Below are positions 26,001-33,704 of a DNA stretch of 64,000 nt, one piece after another. Position numbers and translations under genes: made by a program. The notes beneath the pieces are model-generated. The model made no database searches and was not told the origin of the DNA. It saw nothing but the letters and a program-made list of their open reading frames with translations. Source of the DNA: CAVRQM01 sp963838805 (GTDB lineage: Bacteria; Pseudomonadota; Alphaproteobacteria; Acetobacterales; Acetobacteraceae); assembly GCA_963838805.1 (NCBI GenBank), contig CAWISK010000005.1, positions 443,098 to 507,097 of the forward strand, in the 5' to 3' direction. The number at the start of each line of letters is the position of its first letter. Position 1 is the stretch's first letter.

Positions 26001-27420
26001 TCAGACCGAGTAGTACATCTCGAACTCGACCGGGTGCGGCGTGTGCTCGAAGCGGAACACCTCCGTCCATTTCAGCTCGATATAGCTCTCGATCTGATCG
26101 CGGCTGAACACATCGCCGGCCAGCAGGAAGTCGTGGTCGGCCTCGAGCGCGCCCAGCGCCTCGCGCAGGCTGCCGCAGACGGTGGGGATGCCCTTCAGCT
26201 CCTCCGGCGGCAGGTCGTACAAATCCTTGTCCATCGGATCGCCCGGATGGATCTTGTTCCTGATGCCGTCGAGCCCGGCCATGAAGATAGCGGCGAAGGC
26301 CAGATAAGGGTTGGCGCTCGGGTCGGGGAAGCGGATCTCCACGCGCTTGGCCTTGGGGTTCGCCGTGTACGGGATGCGGCACGAGGCCGAGCGGTTGCGC
26401 GCGGAATAGGCCAGCAGCACCGGCGCTTCGAAACCGGGGATCAGGCGCTTGTAGCTGTTGGTGGACGGGTTGGTGAACGCGTTGATGGCCTTCGCGTGCT
26501 TGATGACGCCGCCGATGAAATACAGGCAGGTCTCCGACAGATCGGCATAGGCGTTGCCGGCGAACAGAGGCTTGCCGTCCTTCCAGATCGACATGTGCGT
26601 GTGCATGCCGGTGCCGTTGTCGCCATAGATCGGCTTGGCCATGAACGTCGCGGTCTTGCCGTAGCTGTGTGCCACGTTATGCACGCAGTACTTATAGATC
26701 TGCATGTTGTCGGCCATCTTCGTCAGCGACGCGAACTTCGGTGCCCAGCTCGTGCTGCGACTGCGCCACCTCGTGATGGTGCTTCTCGATCTCCAGCCCC
26801 ATCTCGCCCATCGTGGACAGCATCTCGGCGCGCAGATCGCTCTCGCTGTCGACCGGCGGGACCGGGAAATAGCCGCCCTTCACACCGGGGCGGTGGCCCA
26901 TGTTGCCGTCCTGGAACTCCTTGAGCGAGGCCTGCGGCCCCTCGATGCTGTCGATCTGGTACATGCCGTAATTGCCGCCGGTGCCGAAGCGCACGCTGTC
27001 GAACACGAAGAACTCGGCCTCGGCGCCCACCATCACCGTGTCGCCGATCCCGACGGCCTTCAGATACGACTCGGCCCGCTGCGCCGTGCTGCGCGGATCG
27101 CGGCCGTAGGATTGCCCGGTCGAGGGCTCGACGATGTCGCAGATCAGGATCAGGCTCGGCTTGGCCGCGAACGGATCGAGCACCGCACTCGACGGGTCCG
27201 GCATCAGGATCATGTCGCTCTCGTTGATCGCCTTCCAGCCGGCGATCGACGAGCCGTCGAACATGATGCCGTCGCGGAACGCATCCTCGTCGATGGTCGA
27301 GACGTGCTGGGCGGTGTGCTGCCACTTGCCACGCGGGTCGGTGAACCGCAGGTCCACATAGTCGACCGAGTGTTCCTTGATCATCTCCAGCACGTCGCTC
27401 ACGCTCTTGGCGTCTGCCAT
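26001..27420 (-). CDS. glnA: Glutamine synthetase type I
   Basis: GlnA condenses ammonia and glutamate to glutamine. The N-domain has YVDLRFTDPRGKWQH and FDGSSIAGW. The metal site is GAEAEFFVFD. The ATP and glutamate segments are KPIYGDNGTGMHTHMS and IPGFEAPVLLAYSARNRSAS. The adenylylation Tyr is in MDKDLYDLPPEE, so activity is expected to be controlled by GlnE. One extra base near 26706 breaks the frame, and removing it gives HELGTKFASLTKMADNMQ and the normal length of about 472 residues. It follows glnB by 63 bases and shares its sigma-54 promoter. Confidence 0.94.
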
Positions 27421-27445
27421 CAGTCCAGTCCTCTCATAGGCACGA

Positions 27446-27462
27446 CGCCGCCCCTTGCGGCG
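27446..27462 (-). other. Stem-loop between glnB and glnA
   Basis: CGCCGC and GCGGCG arms with a 5-base loop lie in the 63-base glnB-glnA spacer. It could trim or partly terminate the transcript to set different PII and GlnA levels; no T-run is present, so full termination is unlikely. Confidence 0.35.
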
Positions 27463-27483
27463 CCGGTGCAGGTCTTCGATGTC

Positions 27484-27822
27484 TCAGATCGCGTCTTCGC
27501 CGCGCTCGCCGGTGCGGATGCGCACCACCTCATCGACGGTGGTCACGAAGATCTTGCCGTCGCCGATGCGCCCGGTGCGCGCCGCGGTGACGATCGCATC
27601 GACCGCCCGCTCGGCGACGTGATCCTCGCACACCACCTCGATCTTCACCTTCGGCAGGAAGTCCACCACGTATTCGGCGCCGCGGTAGAGTTCGGTATGG
27701 CCCTTCTGGCGCCCGAATCCCTTGGCCTCGACCACCGTGATGCCCTGCAAGCCGACTTCGTGCAGCGCTTCCTTCACCTCGTCCAGCTTGAACGGCTTGA
27801 TCACCGCCTCGATCTTCTTCAT
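27484..27822 (-). CDS. glnB: Nitrogen regulatory protein P-II
   Basis: This 112-residue PII signal protein senses ATP/ADP and 2-oxoglutarate. The N-terminus MKKIEAVIKPFKLDEVKEAL, the T-loop with uridylylation Tyr in YRGAEYVVDF (residue 51), the B-loop AARTGRIGDGKIFV and the C-loop VVRIRTGE are all intact. It leads the glnB-glnA operon, and an 18-base sigma-54 element lies about 90 bases upstream, which points to NtrC control under nitrogen limitation. Confidence 0.96.
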   Translation of the reverse strand: MKKIEAVIKPFKLDEVKEALHEVGLQGITVVEAKGFGRQKGHTELYRGAEYVVDFLPKVKIEVVCEDHVAERAVDAIVTAARTGRIGDGKIFVTTVDEVVRIRTGERGEDAI

Positions 27823-27913
27823 GCGCGTGCCTGCGCCGGCGGCGCCGGCGGCATCCTCTCCTGTGTTTGGTGGCCGGTCCGGCCCCGCGAAGGCGGTGAT
27901 CGGTGCATAAGGG

Positions 27914-27931
27914 TTGCATGTTGCGTGCCAG
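27914..27931 (-). promoter_or_regulatory. Sigma-54 promoter of glnBA
   Basis: On the minus strand CTGGCACGCAACATGCAA has the GG and GC dinucleotides exactly 10 bases apart and 8 of the TGGCACG/TTGCA positions conserved. Transcription would begin near 27903, leaving a leader of about 80 bases before glnB. RpoN-dependent glnBA promoters are well established in alphaproteobacteria. I could not find a convincing NtrC box by eye. Confidence 0.75.
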
Positions 27932-28041
27932 CCGGCAAATCCGGGGCCGCGCCGGGGATGCCTTCCCAGCGTGGCATGGCCGGCCGCCCGCGGCTTGGGC
28001 GTACCATGCCTGTTTTCGCGGCAGACGGTTGATGCTCTGCC

Positions 28042-29287
28042 ATGGGCACGCCATTCTCAGCCCCGCCGATCGGGAGTGCCGCCCACGTGAAATCGCCCAA
28101 CACGCTGCTGTCGGGAACCGGAACGACCATCTTCACCGTCATGTCCGCCCTGGCGCAGCAGCACCAGTCGATCAATCTCGGGCAGGGTTTCCCGGACAGC
28201 CGAGGGGCCGGCCGACGTGATCCGGGCGGCCGCCGACGCGCTCATGGACCAGCGCAACCAGTATCCGCCGCTGACCGGGGTGCCGGAGCTGCGCCAGGCG
28301 GTCGCCGCCTGCAACCGCCGGTTCTACGGGCTGGAGGTGGACCCCAATGACGAGGTGGTGGTGACCTCGGGCGCCACCGAGGCGATCACCGCCTGCCTCA
28401 TGGCGCTGCTCGATCCGGGCGACGAGGTGGTGCTGATCGAGCCGCTTTATGACACCTACCTGCCGGTGGTCCGCCTGCTGGGCGCGGTGCCCCGCCTGGT
28501 GCGCCTGTCGCCGCCCCGCTGGGAGCTGCCGCGGGCCGAACTGGCGGCGGCGTTCGGGCCGCGCACCAAGGCGATCCTGCTCAACACGCCGATGAACCCG
28601 ACCGGCAAGGTGTTCACCGCCGCCGAGCTGGCCTTCATCGCCGATCTGGTGGCCCGGCACGATTGCTATGCGGTCTGCGACGAGGTCTATGAGCACCTGA
28701 CCTTCGACGGCTGGCGGCACATTCCGCTGATGACGCTGCCCGGGATGCGCGAACGCTGCCTGCGCATCGGCAGCGCCGGCAAGACCTTCTCGCTCACCGG
28801 CTGGAAAGTCGGCTACGTCACCGCGCCGCGCGCGCTGGCGCCGATCGTGGCGAGGGCGCACCAGAACCTGACCTTTACCACGCCGCCCAATCTGCAACGG
28901 GCGGTGGCCACGGGGCTGGCCAAGGACGATGGCTATTTCGCGAGCCTGGCGGGCGAGTTGCAGGCGCGGCGCGACCAGTTGGCCGGTGGGCTTGCGGCGT
29001 TGGGTTTCGGCGTGCTGGAGACCCGCGGCAGCTATTTCGTGACTGCCGATGTCGCCCCGCTGGGATGGACCGGCGACGACGCGGCGTTCTGCCGGCACAT
29101 CACCGAACGGGCCGGGGTCACGGCCATTCCCGTCTCCGCCTTCTATGCCGGCGATGCGCCGCGCCACTATGTCCGCTTCGCCTTCTGCAAGCGCGAGGCG
29201 GTGCTGGACGCTGCGCTCGCGCGGCTTGCGGCAGATCTGCGCTGGCGGGATGCGGCGGCGTTGACGCCGGCGGCCCGTTCGGCCTAG
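28042..29287 (+). CDS. Class I/II PLP-dependent aminotransferase
   Basis: This fold-type I aminotransferase of the methionine/kynurenine aminotransferase group has SINLGQGFPD, YPPLTGVPELRQAVA, VVVTSGATEAI, the Asp-Tyr pair YAVCDEVYEHLTF, the PLP Lys in GSAGKTFSLTGWKVGY, and the carboxylate Arg near HYVRFAFCK. One extra base near 28202 breaks the frame inside GFPDSEGPADVIRAA. The start is uncertain: ATG 28042 or GTG 28087, the latter with GGAG upstream. The gene is divergent from glnB. The substrate cannot be fixed; 2-oxo acid transamination of Met, Gln or aromatic residues is likely. Confidence 0.83.
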
Positions 29288-29303
29288 ACGCAGCCGCCTG
29301 GAT

Positions 29304-29380
29304 GGCGGACGTAGCTCAGCTGGTAGAGCGCCAGGTTGTGGTCCTGGATGTCGTGGGTTCGAGCCCCATCGTTCGCCCCA
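29304..29380 (+). tRNA. tRNA-His (GTG)
   Basis: A full cloverleaf is seen: acceptor GCGGACG pairing with CGTTCGC, D-arm GCTC-AGCTGGTA-GAGC, anticodon stem CCAGG/CCTGG with loop TTGTGGT (anticodon GTG at 29338-29340), and T-arm with GTTCGAGCC. The CCA end is encoded. G at -1 (29304) faces C73, the classical histidine identity pair. It follows the aminotransferase by 16 bases and may be cotranscribed with it. Confidence 0.96.
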
Positions 29381-30300
29381 TCCCGCCGGGTTCCATGCGA
29401 TGATCCCGCCCGCCGTTGAGCGGCACGGCGTGCGAGGGCGCAAGGCCCGCGGCCTCGCGGATCGCGCTCAGATGCGTCCGACGGCGAGCGCTTGCCGGTT
29501 GCAGCTCGACGGCACGGGCGGCGTGGCGCAGTGCCAGCACCGGCCGGCCGTGCCGCATCAGCACATCGCTCAGTTCCTGGTGATAGTCCGGCGTCCCGTC
29601 GCGGAGCGCCCGCACCATGTTGCGGCCGACCCGTGCCACGGTTTCCGCTGACGCCGTCACCAGCAGATCGACCAGCGATCGGCCGCCCGGTCGGTTGTGC
29701 AGGAATGGAGTCACCGAGAAATGGCCGGTTCCGGTGGTCATCACGCGCCGCAGCCTGGGCGACAAGGCTTCGATCCGCCGCGCGTGTTCGCGATCCCACG
29801 CGAAGAGCGGATCGTAGAAGACGACCGGCAACGGCGCGAGGTCGGCCGCCTCGACCTTGAATCCGGTGTGCAGTTTCGGGTCGAATGTCCGCTTCCGGCG
29901 CCGGTCGAAGTCGCGAATGATCGCGGGATCAATGCTGTAGTGGGGCGAAAACGCGGCGGTCACGTCGGCGCCGAGCGCGCGGCCGTGCATGAGGGCCGGG
30001 GTTGCGCCCATGCTGTGTCCCAGGGTGGCGATGCGCGCCGGCTTGTGCCGGGCGATGATCGGTCGCAGCGACGGCAGCAATCGGGCCACCTCGTCGCGCA
30101 CGAACCAGTGCGGCTGCTTGCCTATCAGGCCAAGTGCCGACACCCCGGCGGCGGCAAGCATCCTGTCGCCCCAGAAACGCGAGGCCGCTCGCCGCGGACG
30201 TCAGGTTCGGAAAGCTGATGACAAGCGGGCCCGGCGCGGCGGCCTGGTCCGGAACGGCGGGAGCATAGATGGCGACGGAGAACTCCGTTTCGCCAACCAC
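29316..30300 (-). CDS. Alpha/beta hydrolase
   Basis: The protein has the oxyanion-side strand PLVISFPNLTSAASGLAFLG, a nucleophile elbow IATLGHSMGATPAL, a late Asp segment VVFYDPLFAWD and a His in GTGHFSVTPFL. These fit a serine alpha/beta hydrolase of about 300 residues, followed by a TPR-like helical tail (ALRHAARAVELQPASA). One extra base near 30165 breaks the frame. The open frame continues antisense through the tRNA-His gene to 29316, which is not credible for a real C-terminus. The true stop is probably near 29400, hidden by another error. The start (GTG 30300) is also uncertain. The substrate is unknown. Confidence 0.6.
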
Positions 30301-30376
30301 ATGCGGCGCAGATCGAAAATGATGTTTGTATCACGACGGATTAACGATAACCCGCCTCGCCGGTTCATTTCAACAC

Positions 30377-30392
30377 GGTCCGCCACCGGACC
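30377..30392. other. Short stem-loop in the hydrolase-rplM gap
   Basis: GGTCCG and CGGACC pair around a CCAC loop between the divergent hydrolase and rplM genes. There is no T-run; a role is not evident. Confidence 0.3.
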
Positions 30393-30420
30393 GGGGAGTG
30401 CCCGGCCGCGCGGCTTCTGA

Positions 30421-30434
30421 GGTATCATGATACC
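30421..30434. promoter_or_regulatory. Perfect 14-bp palindrome upstream of rplM
   Basis: GGTATCATGATACC reads the same on both strands. It lies 15 bases upstream of the -35 box of the putative rplM promoter, a position suited to an activator or a repressor of the divergent gene. The factor is unknown. Confidence 0.55.
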
Positions 30435-30448
30435 ACGTCCATGAGATG

Positions 30449-30477
30449 TTGACGGCGCCGGCGCTTGTCGCCATACA
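30449..30477 (+). promoter_or_regulatory. Sigma-70 promoter of rplM-rpsI
   Basis: TTGACG (30449-30454) and CATACA (30472-30477) are separated by 17 bases. Transcription would start near 30484, giving a 20-base leader that contains the GAAGGAAGG ribosome site of rplM. Confidence 0.6.
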
Positions 30478-30504
30478 CCGCGCCCTGTTCGAAGGAAGGC
30501 CGCG

Positions 30505-30972
30505 ATGCTGAAGACCACTGTCTCGATCAAGCCGTCGGAGGTGACCAAGCAATGGTTGCTGATCGACGCCGACGGCCTGGTGCTGGGCCGGCTGGCCACC
30601 ATCATCGCCAACCGCCTGCGCGGCAAGCACAAGCCGCAATTCACGCCGCATGTCGATTGCGGCGACAATGTCATCGTGATCAATGCCGAGCGGGTCCGCG
30701 TGACCGGCAAGAAGGCGGACCAGTCCACCTTCTACTACCACACCGGCTATCCCGGCGGCATCAAGGGCCGCACCATCCGCCAGACGCTGGAGAGCGCGCA
30801 TCCCGAGCGGGTGCTGGAGAAGGCGGTCGAGCGCATGATCACCCGCGGCCCGTTGCAGCGCCGGCAGATGAAGCACCTGCACGTGTATGCCGGAGCGGCC
30901 CACCCGCATGAGGGCCAGGCGCCACAGAGGCTGGATGTGGCGGCACTCAACACCAAGAACCGGAGGGGCTGA
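30505..30972 (+). CDS. rplM: 50S ribosomal protein L13
   Basis: L13 is an early-assembling protein of the large subunit. The 155-residue protein has KQWLLIDADGLVLGRLATII, RGKHKPQFTPHVDCGDNVIV, YYHTGYPGGIK and MKHLHVYAGAAHPHEGQ, all conserved. A GAAGGAAGG ribosome site precedes ATG 30505. rpsI follows after 5 bases, the usual bicistron. The frame is intact. Confidence 0.97.
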   Translation: MLKTTVSIKPSEVTKQWLLIDADGLVLGRLATIIANRLRGKHKPQFTPHVDCGDNVIVINAERVRVTGKKADQSTFYYHTGYPGGIKGRTIRQTLESAHPERVLEKAVERMITRGPLQRRQMKHLHVYAGAAHPHEGQAPQRLDVAALNTKNRRG

Positions 30973-30977
30973 GCCCG

Positions 30978-31514
30978 ATGTCGCAGACACAGAGCGCGAC
31001 CCAGGGCGCGACCCAGGATGGGCCCCAGGGCGGCAGCCAGACGCGCACGCTGGCCGATCTCAAGGATCTGGCCGTGGCCCAGGCGATCCCCGCCGACCGC
31101 CCGAAGCCCGAGCCGAAGCGCGATGCGCTGGGCCGCAGCTACGCCACCGGACGGCGCAAGAACGCGGTCGCCCGCGTCTGGATCAAGCCCGGCAAGGGCG
31201 AGATCACCGTCAACGGCAAGCGGGTCGGCCAGTATTTCGCGCGGCCGGTGCTGCGCATGCTGATCACCCAGCCGTTCCTGGTGGCCGACCGCTACAATTA
31301 TTTCGACGTGGTCTGCACCGTGACCGGCGGCGGGCTGTCAGGGCAGGCAGGTGCCGTGCGTCACGGCATCAGCCGGGCGCTCACCTATTACGAGCCGGAG
31401 CTGCGCGGCATCCTCAAGGTGGCGGGGTTCCTGACGCGCGACTCCCGCGTGGTCGAGCGCAAGAAATACGGCCGCGCCAAGGCCCGCCGCAGCTTCCAGT
31501 TCAGCAAGCGCTGA
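30978..31514 (+). CDS. rpsI: 30S ribosomal protein S9
   Basis: S9 contacts the P-site tRNA through its C-terminal tail. The conserved body starts at about residue 54 (GRSYATGRRKNAVARVWIKP) and ends in the invariant FSKR tail (RRSFQFSKR). The first 50 or so residues are a Gln/Thr-rich and Pro-containing extension that many alphaproteobacterial S9 proteins carry. It follows rplM by 5 bases. The frame is intact at 178 residues. Confidence 0.96.
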   Translation: MSQTQSATQGATQDGPQGGSQTRTLADLKDLAVAQAIPADRPKPEPKRDALGRSYATGRRKNAVARVWIKPGKGEITVNGKRVGQYFARPVLRMLITQPFLVADRYNYFDVVCTVTGGGLSGQAGAVRHGISRALTYYEPELRGILKVAGFLTRDSRVVERKKYGRAKARRSFQFSKR

Positions 31515-31543
31515 CACGTTCGGCCGGGAGGGTGGCGGTGGCC

Positions 31544-32494
31544 ATGCCGGCGCGGGTCTTCATCGACGGCGAGGCCGGCACCACCGGCCTCGGCATCCGC
31601 GGGCGTCTGCTGGCCGTGCCCGGCATCGAACTGGTCAGCCTGCCGCCGGAGCGCCGGCGCGATCCCGCGGCACGGCGCGACATCATGGCCAGCGTGGATG
31701 TCGCCGTGCTGTGCCTGCCGGACGAGGCGGCGCGCGAGGCCGTGGCGATGGCGGACGCGCTGGGCGATGCGGGGCCGCGCATCCTCGACGCCAGCACGGC
31801 CCATCGCGTCGCACCCGGCTGGGTGTACGGCTTCGCGGAACTGGCGCCGGGCCAGGAGGAGGCGATCGCTGCCGCGCGCCGCGTCGCCAATCCCGGCTGC
31901 TACCCGACCGGCGCCATCGCCCTGTTGCGACCGCTGATCGACGCTGGCCTGCTGCCGGCCGAGTATCCGGTGACGGTCAACGCGGTCAGCGGCTACTCCG
32001 GCGGCGGCCGCGCGATGATTGCGGCGCACGAGGCGCAGGCCGGACCCGCCTTCGAGCTGTACGGCCTGGGACTCGACCACAAGCACATCGCCGAGCTGCA
32101 AGCCTATGCCCGGCTGGCGCGGCGGCCGGTCTTCGTGCCCTCGGTCGGGCATTTCCGTCAGGGAATGCTGGTCAGCGTGCCGCTGCACCTCGATCTGCTG
32201 GCCGGCGCCGCCGATGGCGGAACCCTGCATCAGGCTCTGGCCGATTACTACGCGGGCGCCAAGCTGGTGCGGATGCTGCCGGCCGAACTGCCGCCGCGCA
32301 TCGAGCCGGAGGCGCTGAACGACACCGACGTTCTGGAGCTTGGGGTTTTCGCCCATAATCGGCACCGCCAGGCTGTGCTGGTGGCGCGGCTGGACAATCT
32401 CGGCAAGGGCGCCTCCGGGGCAGCGGTGCAGAACATCGCGCTCATGCTGGGATTGCCGGTGCCCGCATCGGCTCCGGGGCTGGTGCATGCCTGA
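31544..32494 (+). CDS. argC: N-acetyl-gamma-glutamyl-phosphate reductase (type 2)
   Basis: ArgC reduces N-acetylglutamyl phosphate to the semialdehyde in arginine synthesis. The nucleotide-binding segment is FIDGEAGTTGLGIRGRL, the catalytic Cys is in VANPGCYPTGA, and NAVSGYSGGGRAMI with LDHKHIAEL follow. The length of 316 residues matches the short type 2 enzymes. ATG 31544 was chosen because the alternative GTG 6 codons upstream adds no conserved residues. It sits 29 bases after rpsI and overlaps the next gene by 8 bases. The frame is intact. Confidence 0.93.
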   Translation: MPARVFIDGEAGTTGLGIRGRLLAVPGIELVSLPPERRRDPAARRDIMASVDVAVLCLPDEAAREAVAMADALGDAGPRILDASTAHRVAPGWVYGFAELAPGQEEAIAAARRVANPGCYPTGAIALLRPLIDAGLLPAEYPVTVNAVSGYSGGGRAMIAAHEAQAGPAFELYGLGLDHKHIAELQAYARLARRPVFVPSVGHFRQGMLVSVPLHLDLLAGAADGGTLHQALADYYAGAKLVRMLPAELPPRIEPEALNDTDVLELGVFAHNRHRQAVLVARLDNLGKGASGAAVQNIALMLGLPVPASAPGLVHA

Positions 32495-33027
32495 GCCGCG
32501 CGGCCCGCTCTGGGCATTGGACGAGCTGGTGCCGCGCATCGCGCCCAGCGCCTTCGTGGCGCCGAACGCGGTGATCGTGGGCGATGTGCGGATCGGCGAG
32601 GAGAGCAGCGTCTGGTTCGGCTGCGTGCTGCGCGGCGACGACCAGCCGATCCGCGTCGGCGCCCGCAGCAATATCCAGGACGGCAGCATCGTCCATGTCC
32701 ATTCCGACAACCTGCCGACCTGGATCGGCGACGATGTGACGATCGGCCACGCGGCCATCATCCATGCCTGCACCATCGAGGACGAGGGCTTCGTCGGCAT
32801 GGGTGCCACCGTGCTGGATGGCGCGGTGATCGAGCGCGGGGGCATGCTCGCGGCGCGGTGCCACGCTGACGCCCGGCAAGCGGATCGGCGCCGGCGAGCT
32901 GTGGAAGGGTGCCCCGGCCCGGCTCGTGCGGGTGATGGCCCCCGAGGAGCGGGCGGAGTTCGCGCGGATCGCCCCGCATTATGTGGCCCTCGCGGCGCGC
33001 TACCGGACGGGGCTGCGCCGGCTCTGA
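32487..33027 (+). CDS. Gamma-type carbonic anhydrase-like protein
   Basis: This left-handed beta-helix protein of about 179 residues has the hexapeptide-repeat run IAPSAFVAPNAVIVGDVRIG, then SSVWFGCVLRGDDQPIRVGA. The three metal His of the gamma-CA family would lie in IVHVHSDN and TIGHAAIIHACTI. One extra base near 32862 breaks the frame, and removing it restores GGMLAAGATLTPGKRIGAG. The role may be CO2/bicarbonate exchange or metal-dependent binding; many homologues have no measured activity. It overlaps argC by 8 bases. Confidence 0.85.
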
Positions 33028-33122
33028 GCGGCCGGGCCTGCAAAGTTGCGGGCAGGCAACCCACTTTGAAGTCAATGCCGCACGGGGCACGTCGCCTCGC
33101 GGTGCGTTCGGGAGATGTCTCG

Positions 33123-33695
33123 GTGTCCCTGTTGCGACTCTCCGCCTGTGCGGCGCTCGTCGTCGTGTCGCTGGCGGGCTGTTCCACCATCGTCCTGCAC
33201 GATACGGCCGTCATGCCGCGCACCGCGGCCGGTACCCCGGTGATGTCCGACCAGGGCGCCATCCAGACCGCGAGCTACGCGCTGGGCTCGCCCGCCGTCA
33301 CCGCGGGACGTCCGGTGGAGGCGGCGCTGGCCCTGGCCGCGATCGACTATCTGGCCGGGGCGCTCTACTCCAACCCGCACTGGGACGGCATTCCGGCCAC
33401 CACCAAGCTGCGGATGCTGCAGGCGCGCGACGAGGTCCGGCAGGTGCTGGCGGTAGCCCCCGGCACGCCGTCGCAGGTGGTCGTGGACCATTTGATCCGG
33501 GCCGCCAATGCGTTCGAGCAGCAGGATGCGCAGGCGGCACTCGCGGCATTGCCCGCGACCGTGTTCGCGCTGGGGCCGCAGCGCACGGCGGCGCTGCTGG
33601 CCAACCTGCCCTATCTGCCGCAGGCCAATATCGCCGCGCAGGCAGCCAATTTCGACATCAGCTCGGATTGCGCGTTCAATCCCAATTGCGGCTGA
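33123..33695 (+). CDS. Hypothetical lipoprotein
   Basis: The start GTG 33123 has GGGAG about 8 bases upstream and leads into a lipoprotein signal ending in the lipobox LAGC (residue 22). The mature part, about 168 residues, is helical, with YLAGALYSNPHWDGIPATTK and VDHLIRAANAFEQQDAQAAL, and two late Cys in SSDCAFNPNCG. I do not recognise a family. It may sit in the outer membrane facing the periplasm. It is convergent with phaC, with 9 bases between the stops. Confidence 0.65.
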   Translation: MSLLRLSACAALVVVSLAGCSTIVLHDTAVMPRTAAGTPVMSDQGAIQTASYALGSPAVTAGRPVEAALALAAIDYLAGALYSNPHWDGIPATTKLRMLQARDEVRQVLAVAPGTPSQVVVDHLIRAANAFEQQDAQAALAALPATVFALGPQRTAALLANLPYLPQANIAAQAANFDISSDCAFNPNCG

Positions 33696-33704
33696 CCTGA
33701 TCCG

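Noticed and set aside
31388..33262. A 624-codon minus-strand open frame
   Set aside because: It is antisense to rpsI, argC and the carbonic anhydrase gene, all of which have strong family motifs on the plus strand.
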